Made by a program: the position numbers and the translations under genes
Source of the DNA: Schumannella luteola
Lineage (GTDB): Bacteria; Actinomycetota; Actinomycetes; Actinomycetales; Microbacteriaceae
NCBI RefSeq assembly: GCF_013408685.1
Contig: NZ_JACBZY010000001.1
Span: 1,798,001-1,862,000 of the forward strand
Direction of reading: 5' to 3'
DNA: 64,000 bases
In this document: positions 34,245-43,188 of the stretch, piece by piece
Layout: the number at the start of each line of letters is the position of its first letter
Position numbering within the stretch: the first letter of the stretch is position 1
Notes under the pieces: model-generated
Seen by the model: the letters and a program-made list of their open reading frames with translations, nothing else
Database searches by the model: none
Told to the model about the DNA's origin: nothing

Positions 34245-34774
34245 CAGGCCTCGCGCGGCTCGAGCCCGCGGTGCGCGCGCGCGAGCTCCCGGTACTGCAC
34301 CGCATTGCGGGCGATGCGGTCGCGCATCCCTTCGTCGGTGATCTCGCCGCGCACCTTCGCCGGAACGCCCGCCGCGATGTGACCGTCGGGCACCTCGTGC
34401 CCCTCGAGCAGCACCGCGCCGGCGGCCAGCAGGGCGCGCGCGCCGAGCTTCGAACCGCTCAGCAGCCGCGAGCCCATGCCGACCAGGGCGCCGTCGCCGA
34501 TCGTCGTGCCGTGGATGATCGCCGCGTGGCCGATGCCGACGCCCGCGCCGATCACGGTCGGGTTGCCGAGGTCGGTGTGCACGACCGAGTTGTCCTGGAT
34601 GTTGCTGCCCTCGCCGAGGTCGATCCATTCGAGGTCGCCGCGCAGCACTGTGCCATACCAGACGCTCGCCTCCGCGGCGATGCGCACGCGGCCGATGATC
34701 GTGGCGTTCGGGGCGATGAACGCGGTCGGGTGGATCTCGGGGAAGTCGCCGTCGAACGGCAGGATGAGCGCCAT
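34244..34774 (-). CDS. Gamma-carbonic anhydrase family protein (left-handed beta helix)
   Basis: This 176-residue protein is built of hexapeptide repeats, for example NATIIGRVRIAAEASVWYGT and VIGAGVGIGHAAIIHG. Metal ligands are expected at the histidines in VVHTDLG, GIGHAA and IIHGTTIG, and all three are present. Many relatives (YrdA, PaaY) have weak or no carbonic anhydrase activity, so the reaction is uncertain. A TAGGCT box sits six bases before the ATG. Confidence 0.9.
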   Translation of the reverse strand: MALILPFDGDFPEIHPTAFIAPNATIIGRVRIAAEASVWYGTVLRGDLEWIDLGEGSNIQDNSVVHTDLGNPTVIGAGVGIGHAAIIHGTTIGDGALVGMGSRLLSGSKLGARALLAAGAVLLEGHEVPDGHIAAGVPAKVRGEITDEGMRDRIARNAVQYRELARAHRGLEPREA

Positions 34775-34780
34775 GTCGTC

Positions 34781-34786
34781 AGCCTA
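34781..34786 (-). promoter_or_regulatory. Candidate -10 box of the gamma-carbonic anhydrase-like gene
   Basis: TAGGCT on the minus strand, six bases before the ATG at 34774. Confidence 0.5.
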
Positions 34787-34851
34787 GGGCGGCTCCGGTC
34801 GGCGTCCTCTGGCGAGCCCGTCTGATCACTCCCGCGTAGAATCGCCGGACC

Positions 34852-36441
34852 ATGGCCGCTTTCGCCTCACTCTCCGATCGCCTCACCGCGACCTTCCGCA
34901 ACCTCCGCACCAAGGGCAAGCTCACGCCCGCCGACGTCGACGGCACCGTGCGCGAGATCCGCCGGGCGCTGCTCGACGCCGACGTCGCCCTCGAGGTCGT
35001 GAAGCAGTTCACCAGCACCGTGCGCGAGCGCGCCCTCAGCGACGAGGTCAACAAGGCGCTCAACCCGGCCCAGCAGGTCGTCCAGATCGTCAACGAAGAG
35101 CTCATCGCGGTGCTCGGCGGGCAGCAGCGCCGCCTCGAGTTCGCGAAGCAGCCGCCGACCGTCATCATGCTCGCCGGCCTCCAGGGCGCCGGAAAGACGA
35201 CCCTCGCCGGCAAGCTCGCGAAGCACCTCAAGAAGGAGGGGCACACGCCGCTGCTCGTGGCGAGCGACCTCCAGCGCCCCAACGCGGTCACCCAGCTGCA
35301 GGTCGTCGGCGAGCAGGCCGGCGTCCCGGTCTGGGCGCCCGAACCGGGCAACGGCGTCGGCGACCCGGTGCGCGTCGCCCGCGACGGCGTCGCCGAGGCG
35401 AAGCGCAAGCAGTTCGACACCGTCATCGTCGACACCGCCGGCCGCCTCGGCATCGACGCCGAGCTGATGAAGCAGGCCTCCGACATCCGCAAGGCCGTCG
35501 ACCCCGACGAGGTGCTCTTCGTCATCGACGCGATGATCGGCCAGGACGCGGTCACGACCGCCCGCGCCTTCCAGGAAGGCGTCGACTTCACCGGCGTCGT
35601 GCTCTCGAAGCTCGATGGCGACGCCCGCGGTGGTGCCGCTCTCTCGGTCGCCAGCGTGACCGGCCGCCCCATCATGTTCGCCTCCACGGGCGAGAACCTC
35701 GACGACTTCGAGCCGTTCTACCCCGACCGCATGGCGAGCCGCATCCTCGACCTCGGTGACATCCTCAGCCTCATCGAGCAGGCCCAGGAGGCTTTCGACG
35801 AGGAGGAGGCGCGCAAGGTCGCCGAGAAGTTCGCGACCGACAGCTTCACGCTCGACGACTTCCTCAAGCAGATGCAGCAGCTCAAGAACATGGGCTCCAT
35901 CAAGGGGATGCTGAGCATGCTGCCCGGCGCCCGCGGCATGCGCGAGCAGCTCGACAACTTCGACGAGAAGGAGATCACCCGCACCGAGGCGATCATCCAG
36001 TCGATGACGATGCAGGAGCGCAGCCAGCCGAAGCTGCTCAACGGCTCGCGCCGCCTGCGCATCGCGAAGGGATCGGGCACCACGGTGACCGAGGTCAACT
36101 CGCTGATGCAGCGCTTCGAGCAGGCGTCGAAGATGATGAAGACCGTCGCCAAGGGCGGGATGCCGCAGGTTCCGGGCATGGGACCGGTGCCCGGCATGGG
36201 CGGCGGCCGCGCCGCGGCGAAGAAGGCGGCAGCGCAGGCGAAGAAGAAGGGCGGCTCGAAGAGCGGCAACCCCGCCAAGCGCGCCGCCGAGAACCGCGCG
36301 ATCGCCGAGGGCAAGCCGGTCGGCGGCTCGAACGCCGGCGGCTCGGGCTTCGGCCTCGGCGGGGGCGCGGGTTCCGGAGCCGGCTCGGGCCAGCCGAGCG
36401 AGGAGGAGCTGGCGGCGCTGGGCAAGTTCCTGAACCGCTGA
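34852..36441 (+). CDS. ffh: Signal recognition particle protein Ffh
   Basis: This 529-residue GTPase targets membrane and secreted proteins with FtsY and the 4.5S RNA. It has the N domain, G1 GLQGAGKTTLAGKLA near residue 108, DTAGRLGID, and G4 SKLDGDARGG. The Met-rich M domain (about residues 330-430) includes MLSMLPGARGMREQL, which binds RNA and signal peptides. A C-terminal tail of 70 residues rich in Gly, Ala, Lys and Ser looks disordered. TAGAAT lies nine bases before the ATG. Confidence 0.97.
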   Translation: MAAFASLSDRLTATFRNLRTKGKLTPADVDGTVREIRRALLDADVALEVVKQFTSTVRERALSDEVNKALNPAQQVVQIVNEELIAVLGGQQRRLEFAKQPPTVIMLAGLQGAGKTTLAGKLAKHLKKEGHTPLLVASDLQRPNAVTQLQVVGEQAGVPVWAPEPGNGVGDPVRVARDGVAEAKRKQFDTVIVDTAGRLGIDAELMKQASDIRKAVDPDEVLFVIDAMIGQDAVTTARAFQEGVDFTGVVLSKLDGDARGGAALSVASVTGRPIMFASTGENLDDFEPFYPDRMASRILDLGDILSLIEQAQEAFDEEEARKVAEKFATDSFTLDDFLKQMQQLKNMGSIKGMLSMLPGARGMREQLDNFDEKEITRTEAIIQSMTMQERSQPKLLNGSRRLRIAKGSGTTVTEVNSLMQRFEQASKMMKTVAKGGMPQVPGMGPVPGMGGGRAAAKKAAAQAKKKGGSKSGNPAKRAAENRAIAEGKPVGGSNAGGSGFGLGGGAGSGAGSGQPSEEELAALGKFLNR

Positions 36442-36446
36442 CACCG

Positions 36447-36489
36447 CTCGTCCACCGCGCGCCGGTGCGCGACGGGCGCGATGGACGAG
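36447..36489. terminator. Hairpin after ffh
   Basis: CTCGTCCA at 36447-36454 and TGGACGAG at 36482-36489 form the outer stem, with further GC-rich pairing inside. It begins six bases after the ffh stop. Confidence 0.65.
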
Positions 36490-36606
36490 GAGCCGGAGAT
36501 CCGGGGTGACCTGGATCTGCGGGTGGTCGTGCTGAGTTAGTCTCACGGAGCCGGGTGCTCATCCGGCGACTCACCGCATCCCTCCGCCTCGAAAGCGAGC
36601 CCTTCC

Positions 36607-37155
36607 GTGCGCAGCTCCACGCGTCTCCTCCTCGTCCCCGTCCTCCTCGCCGCGGCCATCGGCCTCGCCGGATGCTCGCTCCCGGGAATCGGCGGCGACA
36701 GCTCGTCGAAGTCCGACTCGTCGTCGAAGGATGACGCCTCGCCCGCCGCGGACGACAGCGCGAAGGGCGGCTGCCCCGCCAGCATCACCGCCGCGCTCAA
36801 GCAGAACACCACCATGGACGCCTCGGAGGGCACCGTCGCCGACCTCGCGTTCCCGGGCGACGCGGCCCTGCTCGCCGACGCCTGCGTGCTCGTCGTCAAG
36901 GCCACGACCGCGGGCCAGGGCGACACCGTCATGGCCTTCGTGCCGGGCGACGCCGACAAGGCCGCGCAGATCACCGCCGCCGTCGAGGCCGCCGGGTTCA
37001 CCTCGCTCACCGCCGACGAGAAGGGCGGCTTCTACACGAAGGACAAGGAGAGCTGGATCATCGCCAAGGGCGACACCAGCAACCCGCTCGCCGCCGGCTT
37101 CGGCGACAAGTTCTCCGGCCCGATCGTGACGCTCATGCACATCGTCACCGCCTGA
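36607..37155 (+). CDS. Small lipoprotein of unknown function
   Basis: The 182-residue product has a clear lipoprotein signal with lipobox IGLAGC (Cys23), then a Ser, Asp and Lys-rich linker (residues 32-52). The folded part has two cysteines (in GGCPAS and DACVLV) that could form a disulfide. I do not recognise a family. The GTG at 36607 fits the signal peptide. A TTAGTCT stretch about 65 bases upstream may belong to its promoter. It is probably an envelope protein, perhaps a solute-binding or stress lipoprotein. Confidence 0.75.
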   Translation: MRSSTRLLLVPVLLAAAIGLAGCSLPGIGGDSSSKSDSSSKDDASPAADDSAKGGCPASITAALKQNTTMDASEGTVADLAFPGDAALLADACVLVVKATTAGQGDTVMAFVPGDADKAAQITAAVEAAGFTSLTADEKGGFYTKDKESWIIAKGDTSNPLAAGFGDKFSGPIVTLMHIVTA

Positions 37156-37180
37156 TCCGGGCCAGCGCGCCAGAGCATCC

Positions 37181-37221
37181 GAGGGGATGCGGCACCGCCC
37201 AGCGGCGTGCCGCATCCCCTC
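37181..37221. terminator. Strong hairpin between the lipoprotein and LLM genes
   Basis: A perfect 15-bp stem, GAGGGGATGCGGCAC and its complement, encloses an 11-base loop that can itself form a short GCC/GGC pairing. It lies 25 bases after the lipoprotein stop. Confidence 0.85.
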
Positions 37222-37223
37222 GC

Positions 37224-37229
37224 TAGCGT
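37224..37229 (+). promoter_or_regulatory. Candidate -10 box of the LLM oxidoreductase gene
   Basis: TAGCGT lies six bases before the ATG at 37236, immediately after the preceding terminator. Confidence 0.5.
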
Positions 37230-37235
37230 GAGCGC

Positions 37236-38030
37236 ATGACCACCAACCGCCCCGTCCGCATCGGCGTGCAGGTTCAGCCGCAGCACGCGCTCTACACCGA
37301 CATCCGCGACACCGTGCGCGCTCTCGAAGACCTCGGCGTCGACGTCGTCTTCAACTGGGACCACTTCTTCCCGCTCAGCGGCGAGCCCGAGGGGCTGCAC
37401 TACGAGTCGTGGACGATGCTCGCCGCCATCGCCGAGCAGACCGAGCGCGTCGAGCTCGGCGCCCTCGTCAACTGCAACTCGTATCGCAACGCCGACCTGC
37501 AGGCCGACATGGCCCGCACGATCGATCACATCAGTGCGAAGGGCGGCACCGGCCGCTTCATCTTCGGCACCGGCTCGGGGTGGTTCGAGAAGGACTACGA
37601 CGCCTACGGCTACGAGTTCGGCACGGTCGGCTCGCGCCTCGACGCGCTCGGCGAATCGCTGCCGCGCATCGAGGCCCGATGGGCGAAGCTCAATCCGGCC
37701 CCGACGCGCGAGATCCCGGTGCTGATCGGCGGCGGCGGGGAGCGCAAGACGCTGCGGCTCGTCGCCAAGCACGCCGACATCTGGCACAGCTTCGCCGACC
37801 CGGAGACGCTGAAGCACAAGATCTCGGTGCTCAAGGACTGGTGCGAGAAGGAGAACCGCGATTTCACTGAGATCGAGCTCTCGAACGAGCAGCGCCAGAA
37901 GGACCTCAAGCTCGCTGACGAGCTGCACGCGACCGGCGTCACGCTCTTCACGATCGGCCTCAGCGGCCCCGACTACCCGCTCGAGCAGGTGCGCGACTGG
38001 ATCCGCTGGCGCGACGAGATCAACGGCTGA
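37236..38030 (+). CDS. LLM-class F420-dependent oxidoreductase
   Basis: This 264-residue protein is a luciferase-like TIM barrel. It begins RIGVQVQPQHALYTDIRD, has a central RFIFGTGSGWFEKDYDAYGY segment and the IPVLIGGGGERKTLRLVAKH stretch typical of F420-dependent members. Such enzymes use reduced F420 or FMN for hydride transfer. The presence of cofC and cofD in the window supports F420. The substrate is unknown. It follows a strong terminator and has its own -10 box. Confidence 0.87.
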   Translation: MTTNRPVRIGVQVQPQHALYTDIRDTVRALEDLGVDVVFNWDHFFPLSGEPEGLHYESWTMLAAIAEQTERVELGALVNCNSYRNADLQADMARTIDHISAKGGTGRFIFGTGSGWFEKDYDAYGYEFGTVGSRLDALGESLPRIEARWAKLNPAPTREIPVLIGGGGERKTLRLVAKHADIWHSFADPETLKHKISVLKDWCEKENRDFTEIELSNEQRQKDLKLADELHATGVTLFTIGLSGPDYPLEQVRDWIRWRDEING

Positions 38031-38068
38031 CCCTCGCGGGTTCGCGACGGCGCGCGGCGCCGACCTCG

Positions 38069-39211
38069 TCAGATCGTCGAGGGCTCGCCGGTCGCGAACT
38101 CGGCGGCCAGTCCCGCGACGACCGCGCGGGTGTCGCCGCCGTGCGCCTCGGCGATGCGCCGCTGGCGCTGGTAGCTGGCACCGCGGTCGAGGATGAGCTG
38201 CACGTCCGCGAGCTCCCCGGCGCAGTCGAGCCGCTCGGCGATCGGCTTCAGCCGTTCGAGGGTCTCGGCGAGATGCTCGGTGACCAGACGCTCGTCGCCG
38301 GCGCGGTTGACGATCACGATCGCGTCCAGCCCGTAGCGGGCGCCGCGCCACTTGTTCTCGCGCACGAACCAGGGCTGCATGTTGTCGACCTCGCCGCCCG
38401 CATCGAGCGTCTGCTCGGCCTCCTCGATGAGGCACTGCGCCAACGCGGTCAGCGCGCCGACCTCGCGCAGCGTCGACAGTCCGTCGCAGAAGCGGATCTC
38501 GATCGTGCCCCACTTCGGCGAGGGACGCAGATCCCAGCGCAGCTCGGAGAAGTGGTCGATCACCCCGACGTGAAGCAGGTCGTCGACGATGCGCTCATAC
38601 TCCTCCCAGGCGCCGAGCTGCGGCGGCAGGCCGGCGGTCGGCAGCTGCTGGAACATGAGCGCGCGGTTCGAGGCGTAGCCGGTGTCGATGCCGGTCCAGA
38701 ACGGGCTGGACGCCGACAGCGCCTGGAAGTGCGGGTAGTAGGTCAGCAGCGAGTTGAGGATCGGCAGGACGCGCTCGCGCCGGTCGATGCCGACGTGCAT
38801 GTGCACGCCCCAGATCAGCAGCTGGCGTCCCCAGTACTGCGTGCGGTCGAGCAGCGTCTGGTAACGCTCCTTGTCGGGCGTGACCTCCTGGTGCTGCCAG
38901 AGGGCGAAGGGATGCGTGCCGGCGCACATGAGGTCGACGCCGTGGCCGCGGGCGGCGTCGGCGGCGGCGCGCGACTCGCGAGCGAGATCGGCCACGGCAT
39001 CCGCCACCCGGTCGTGGGGCGCGCTGACCAGCTCGACCGTGTTCGTCAGGAACTCGCCGGTCGCGTGCGGGAATGCGCTGTCGTCGCTCGCGAGGTCGGC
39101 GAGGATCTGCGGGGCGGCGGGGGAGAGGTCGCCCGTTGCGCTGTCGACGCACTGCAGCTCCCACTCGATGCCGACGCTCGAGCGCGGCGATCCGGCGAAG
39201 CTGAGGCCCAT
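38069..39211 (-). CDS. Carboxylate-amine ligase, YbdK/GCS2 family
   Basis: This 380-residue ATP-grasp-like ligase starts MGLSFAGSPRSSVGIEWELQ, the family's N-terminal glutamate-binding strand. It continues with GVHMHVGID and SSPFWTGIDTGYASNRAL, both typical of the glutamate-cysteine ligase 2 group. Weak glutamate-cysteine ligase activity is known for E. coli YbdK, but actinobacteria make mycothiol and this protein's true product is unclear. A CAGACT box lies seven bases before the ATG at 39211; open frame further upstream is not supported. Confidence 0.9.
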   Translation of the reverse strand: MGLSFAGSPRSSVGIEWELQCVDSATGDLSPAAPQILADLASDDSAFPHATGEFLTNTVELVSAPHDRVADAVADLARESRAAADAARGHGVDLMCAGTHPFALWQHQEVTPDKERYQTLLDRTQYWGRQLLIWGVHMHVGIDRRERVLPILNSLLTYYPHFQALSASSPFWTGIDTGYASNRALMFQQLPTAGLPPQLGAWEEYERIVDDLLHVGVIDHFSELRWDLRPSPKWGTIEIRFCDGLSTLREVGALTALAQCLIEEAEQTLDAGGEVDNMQPWFVRENKWRGARYGLDAIVIVNRAGDERLVTEHLAETLERLKPIAERLDCAGELADVQLILDRGASYQRQRRIAEAHGGDTRAVVAGLAAEFATGEPSTI

Positions 39212-39280
39212 GCGCCCGAGTCTGGCAGGCGCGCGCGGTGGCATGGCGGATTCGTGTCTTCGGATGTCGTCGGTTCGCCC

Positions 39281-39286
39281 TAGCGT
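39281..39286 (+). promoter_or_regulatory. Candidate -10 box of the EamA transporter gene
   Basis: TAGCGT lies six bases before the GTG at 39293. Confidence 0.5.
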
Positions 39287-39292
39287 TCTGCT

Positions 39293-40297
39293 GTGAGCAC
39301 GCAGAACGTCCCCGCACCGTCGGGTATCCCGTCGTCCTCCGCGACGCCGCCGTCGCGCCGAGAGACCCTGCTGCTCGCCGGGGCGATCGTGTTCACGGTG
39401 CTCGCCTGGGCGAGCGCCTTCCTGGTCATCCGCGGAGTCGCCCCGCACCTCGCGCCGGGCGGCCTCGCCTTCGGCCGGCTCATCGTCGGCGCGCTCGCGC
39501 TCATCGTGCTGTTCGCGATCTCCCGTCGCTGGGTGACGCCGACGGCGCGCGAGTGGATGCTGCTGCTCGGCTACGGCGTGCTCTGGTTCGGCCTCTACAA
39601 CGTCGCGCTCAACACCGCCGAGACCACGCTCGACGCCGGCACGACCGCGATGATCGTCAACGTCGGCCCCATCCTCATCGCGCTCGGCGGCGGGCTGATC
39701 TTCCACGAGGGCATCTCGCGCTGGCTCGCGATCGGCTTCGTGGTCGCCTTCGCCGGCATCGTGCTGATCGGTGTCGCGAGCGGCGCCCATTTCGGCGACC
39801 TCGGCGGGATGCTGTGGTGCCTGGTCGCGGCCGTCACCTACGCCGCCGGTGTGCTCACGCAGAAGCCGACACTGCGCCGGCTGCCCGGCATCCAGGTGAC
39901 CCTGTTCGGCGCGCTCATCGGCGCGGTGGTCACCACGCCCTTCGCACCGCAGCTGGTCGGCGATCTCGGCCGGGTGGCTCACGACACCCCGCACTCGCTG
40001 AGCCCCGTCGTGCTGGGCATCGTCTACCTCGGCGTCGTGCCGACGGCGCTCGCCTTCACGACCTGGGCGTATGCGCTCGGCCGCGTTCCGGCGAGCCGGC
40101 TCGGCATCAGCACCTATGTGGTTCCGCCGATCGCGGTGCTGCTCGGCTGGGCCGCGTTCGGCGAGGTGCCGGCTCCGCTCGCGCTCGTCGGCGGGGTCGT
40201 CTGCCTCGCCGGCGTGGCCCTCAGCCGTCGCCGCTCCCGACCCGCGGTCGTCGTGTCCGAGCAGGCGCCGGTCTCCGAGGCGTCGCCCGGGCGTTGA
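39293..40297 (+). CDS. EamA/DMT-family transporter
   Basis: This 334-residue membrane protein has ten hydrophobic helices in two five-helix EamA repeats. The first includes FTVLAWASAFLVIRGVAPHL and the second GIVYLGVVPTALAFTTWAYA. Members are drug/metabolite exporters, often of amino acids or purines; the cargo here is unknown. The GTG start sits six bases after TAGCGT. Both tails are polar and probably cytoplasmic. Confidence 0.88.
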   Translation: MSTQNVPAPSGIPSSSATPPSRRETLLLAGAIVFTVLAWASAFLVIRGVAPHLAPGGLAFGRLIVGALALIVLFAISRRWVTPTAREWMLLLGYGVLWFGLYNVALNTAETTLDAGTTAMIVNVGPILIALGGGLIFHEGISRWLAIGFVVAFAGIVLIGVASGAHFGDLGGMLWCLVAAVTYAAGVLTQKPTLRRLPGIQVTLFGALIGAVVTTPFAPQLVGDLGRVAHDTPHSLSPVVLGIVYLGVVPTALAFTTWAYALGRVPASRLGISTYVVPPIAVLLGWAAFGEVPAPLALVGGVVCLAGVALSRRRSRPAVVVSEQAPVSEASPGR

Positions 40298-40331
40298 TCC
40301 CGGGCTCGCGCGGCCATCTCCGCCGCGTCGC

Positions 40332-41027
40332 TCAGCGCAGCACGCGACGCCGGTGCCGCGCGGGCGAGTGCCCGTAGCGACGCCGGAACGCGTCGATGAA
40401 CGCGGTCGGCGCGGAGTAGCCGACGCGGGCGGCGACGCTCGTGACCGGCACCCCGCGCTCGAGCAGCGGCAGCGCCGCGCTCAGCCGCGCCGCACTGCGC
40501 CACTGCGGGAAGGTCATCCCGGTCTCGGCGCGGAAGCTGCGCTGCAGCGTCTTGGCGCTCGTGTGCACCAGTGCCGCCCACTCCTCGAGGCTGCGCGCGG
40601 AATGCGGCTCGGTCAGCAGCGCCTCGGCGACCTGACGGGCGCGGTCGTCGTGCGGCAGGCACAGCGCCGCCGCTGCCGTGATCAGGCTCGGAAGCAGCTC
40701 GCGCACCTGCTCCCGCACCGGCTCGGGGTCGCGGTGCTCGCTGAGGCCGGGCTGCAGCAGCTCGCGGCAGAGCCGGTCGAGCTCGGCCGTACGACGCACG
40801 GGGGCGGTGCGGCGCATCAGGTCGGGCGCCTCGACGATCCCGATCGGGATGGGGAACACGAGGCTGTCCTCGCGGGGGAGCACCTCGTGCTCGACCCCGG
40901 CCGGGATCCAGAGCGCGGTGTCGGTGTCGACGCTCCAGGTGACGCCGTCGATGCGGATCGCGCTGCTGCCGCTCGCGACCCAGGTCAGCTCGTCGCCGTC
41001 GTGCACCGTGAGCGTCGTCGCCAGCAT
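40332..41027 (-). CDS. AraC-family transcriptional regulator
   Basis: The 231-residue regulator has an N-terminal cupin-like sensor (about residues 1-90, with ALWIPAGVEHEVLP) and a C-terminal pair of helix-turn-helix motifs, ending VTSVAARVGYSAPTAFIDAFRRRYGHSP, the AraC signature. It is divergent from the siderophore-iron operon, with an iron box between them, so it likely responds to iron or a ferric-siderophore and controls uptake. AraC-type regulators in this position are common for siderophore genes. Confidence 0.9.
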   Translation of the reverse strand: MLATTLTVHDGDELTWVASGSSAIRIDGVTWSVDTDTALWIPAGVEHEVLPREDSLVFPIPIGIVEAPDLMRRTAPVRRTAELDRLCRELLQPGLSEHRDPEPVREQVRELLPSLITAAAALCLPHDDRARQVAEALLTEPHSARSLEEWAALVHTSAKTLQRSFRAETGMTFPQWRSAARLSAALPLLERGVPVTSVAARVGYSAPTAFIDAFRRRYGHSPARHRRRVLR

Positions 41028-41138
41028 CCTGCCTCCTCCGCCTCGTCGGCGCGGTTCGTCCGTCGGTCTCTGGGCGTCGTCGGCCGAGTTTCGTCCAGTC
41101 AGCGGAGGGTCGCGTCCAGACAGCCGAGCTCCGAGTTC

Positions 41139-41157
41139 TTAGGCGAGCCTAACCTGA
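41139..41157. promoter_or_regulatory. DtxR/IdeR-type iron box
   Basis: The 19 bases TTAGGCGAGCCTAACCTGA match the iron-box consensus of IdeR/DtxR (TTAGGTTAGSCTAACCTAA) at 16 of 19 positions. The box lies 22 bases before the start of the siderophore-interacting protein gene and between it and the AraC-type gene. An iron-loaded DtxR-family repressor should bind here and shut off the operon when iron is plentiful. Confidence 0.85.
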
Positions 41158-41179
41158 TCTCGACCCCGGGAGATGCTCT

Positions 41180-42037
41180 GTGACCCTGCCCTCGACCTCG
41201 CTGTCGGCCCTCGACCTCGCGCCGAGCCCCACCGGCATCCGCACCGTGACCCGGCCGCTGCGCCGCCGCGTGCTGACCGTCGTCGACGTCCGCGACATCA
41301 GCGCGAGCCTGGTGCGGGTCGTGCTGGCCGGCGAGACGGTGGATGAGACGACCCTCGCGCCGTTCGCGCCCGTCGACCACGTCAAGCTGTTCTTCCCGGA
41401 CGCGCAGGGCGAGCTGCACCTGCCCGAGGTCGTCGATGACCGACCGGCTCATCTCGACCGCACGCGCGCCATCTTCCGCGACTACACCGTTCGCGACGCC
41501 GATCCCGCCGCAGGGACGCTCACGATCGACTTCGTGCGGCACGACCACGGTCCGGCCGGGCGCTGGGCGATCGCTGCGCGACCCGGCGACGAGATCGGCG
41601 TGCTCGGGCCCCGCGGCTCGCACGTCTACCCCGACGGGCACGCCCGTTACGTCCTGATCGCGGACGAGACGGCGATCCCGGCGCTCGCCCGCTGGCTCGC
41701 CGCACCGCTCGCCGATGCCGAGGTGCACGCGGTCGTCGTCGTCGCGAGCGCCGACGACGTGCCCGAGCTGCCGTCCCCGCCGCTCGGTCAGCGTCGCCGG
41801 ATCCAGGTCGTCGGTGCGCCTCAGCACGAGCGAGCACACGCGCTCGCCGCCGCCGTGACGCAGCTCGATCCCGCGCATCCCGACACCTTCTGGTGGATCG
41901 CGGGCGAGGCCGGAACGATCGCCCCGCTGCGACGGACGCTGCGCGACGCCGGCGTCGACCGCGGCCGTCGCGACATCGACGGCTACTGGCGCGTCGGCGT
42001 CGCCAACCTCGACCACCACGTCGAGGACGACGACTGA
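41180..42037 (+). CDS. Siderophore-interacting protein (ferric-siderophore reductase)
   Basis: This 285-residue flavoprotein of the ViuB/SIP family has the FAD-binding segment FRDYTVRDAD followed by TLTIDFVRHDHGPAGRWA, and a C-terminal NAD(P)H-binding-like domain ending WRVGVANLDHH. It releases iron from imported ferric-siderophores by reduction in the cytoplasm. The GTG at 41180 has GGGAGA seven bases upstream. It is the first gene behind the iron box. The next gene starts 158 bases later. Confidence 0.92.
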   Translation: MTLPSTSLSALDLAPSPTGIRTVTRPLRRRVLTVVDVRDISASLVRVVLAGETVDETTLAPFAPVDHVKLFFPDAQGELHLPEVVDDRPAHLDRTRAIFRDYTVRDADPAAGTLTIDFVRHDHGPAGRWAIAARPGDEIGVLGPRGSHVYPDGHARYVLIADETAIPALARWLAAPLADAEVHAVVVVASADDVPELPSPPLGQRRRIQVVGAPQHERAHALAAAVTQLDPAHPDTFWWIAGEAGTIAPLRRTLRDAGVDRGRRDIDGYWRVGVANLDHHVEDDD

Positions 42038-42195
42038 GCGCGTCCTGACGTCGGGCCGGGCATCTCGCCGCCCGGCCCGTCAGCTGCCCGACCGGACACT
42101 TCCCGCCTCCGCGCCGACTCCGGCGGCCCCGGCTCCCCGCCGTGCCGCGATCGTGGGCGCCCGCATCCGCACCACCCCACAGAACCGAGGTACCC

Positions 42196-43188
42196 ATGAC
42201 CCACGCCCGACCCCGCCTGCGCACCGCGCTCGTCGCACTCGCCGCCGCCGCCGCGCTCGTGCTGACCGGCTGCGCAGCCGACAGCGCCGACGCCGGCGAC
42301 TCCGCCGACAGCGGCTCGTGGCCGCGCACGATCGAGCACGAGAACGGCAGCACCGAGATCCCGGCGAAGCCGCAGAACATCGTCTCGACATCGATCACCC
42401 TCACCGGCACGCTGCTCGCGATCGATGCGCCCGTCACCGCGACCGCGACCACCACGCCGAGCGAGATCACGGATGACGACGGCTACTTCGCGCAGTGGGC
42501 CGACGTCGCGAAGAAGCGCGACGTCGCCGAGCTCTACCCCGACCTGACCTTCGACGAGGAGGCCGTGATCGCCGCGGCCCCCGACCTGATCGTGGTGTCG
42601 GCGTCGGGCGCCGACTCGACCGCTGAGCAGTACGACCAGCTCAGCGCGATCGCGCCGACGATCGTGCTCGACTACGGATCGCACACCTGGCAGGAGCTCG
42701 CCGAGCAGCTCGGCGAGGCGACCGGCCACGAGGCCGAGGCGAAGAAGACGGTGGCCGACTTCGACGCGAAGGTCGCGAAGGTCGCCGCCGACATCACCGT
42801 GCCCGCCGGCACCGCCAACGCGATCGTCTGGAACGGCACCGAGAACGACACGGCGTTCGCCAAGCCCGAGGGCTCGCACGGCAAGCTGCTGACGGCGCTC
42901 GGCTTCGACATCCGCGGCGCCGACGACAGCCTCGACACCAGCACGCAGACCCGGAAGGACTTCGCCTTCGTGTCGATCGAGAACGCGGTCGGCGCACTCA
43001 CCGGCGAGACGGTGTTCCTGATCAGCGGCGGCGATGCCAAGGTCGACGACCTGAAGAGCGTCCCGGTGATGGCGAACGCCCCCGCCGTCGCGTCGGGATC
43101 GCTGCACCCGCTCGGCGACACCTCGTTCCGCATCGACTACTACAGCGGTCTGCAGATCGTCGACGCGGTCGAGAAGCAGTTCGGGTGA
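42196..43188 (+). CDS. Iron-siderophore ABC transporter substrate-binding lipoprotein
   Basis: This 330-residue protein starts at the ATG at 42196 (CGAGG five bases before) with a lipoprotein signal ending LVLTGC. The mature domain is of the FepB/FhuD class: EIPAKPQNIVSTSITLTGTL at the start and AAPDLIVVSASGADS later. It captures ferric-siderophore outside the membrane and passes it to the permeases. Its stop overlaps the next start by four bases (GTGA). Confidence 0.92.
   Translation: MTHARPRLRTALVALAAAAALVLTGCAADSADAGDSADSGSWPRTIEHENGSTEIPAKPQNIVSTSITLTGTLLAIDAPVTATATTTPSEITDDDGYFAQWADVAKKRDVAELYPDLTFDEEAVIAAAPDLIVVSASGADSTAEQYDQLSAIAPTIVLDYGSHTWQELAEQLGEATGHEAEAKKTVADFDAKVAKVAADITVPAGTANAIVWNGTENDTAFAKPEGSHGKLLTALGFDIRGADDSLDTSTQTRKDFAFVSIENAVGALTGETVFLISGGDAKVDDLKSVPVMANAPAVASGSLHPLGDTSFRIDYYSGLQIVDAVEKQFG

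Noticed and set aside
36543-37010. Minus-strand frame of 155 codons opposite the small lipoprotein gene.
   Set aside because: The plus-strand gene has a textbook lipobox and linker; the minus frame has none of these.
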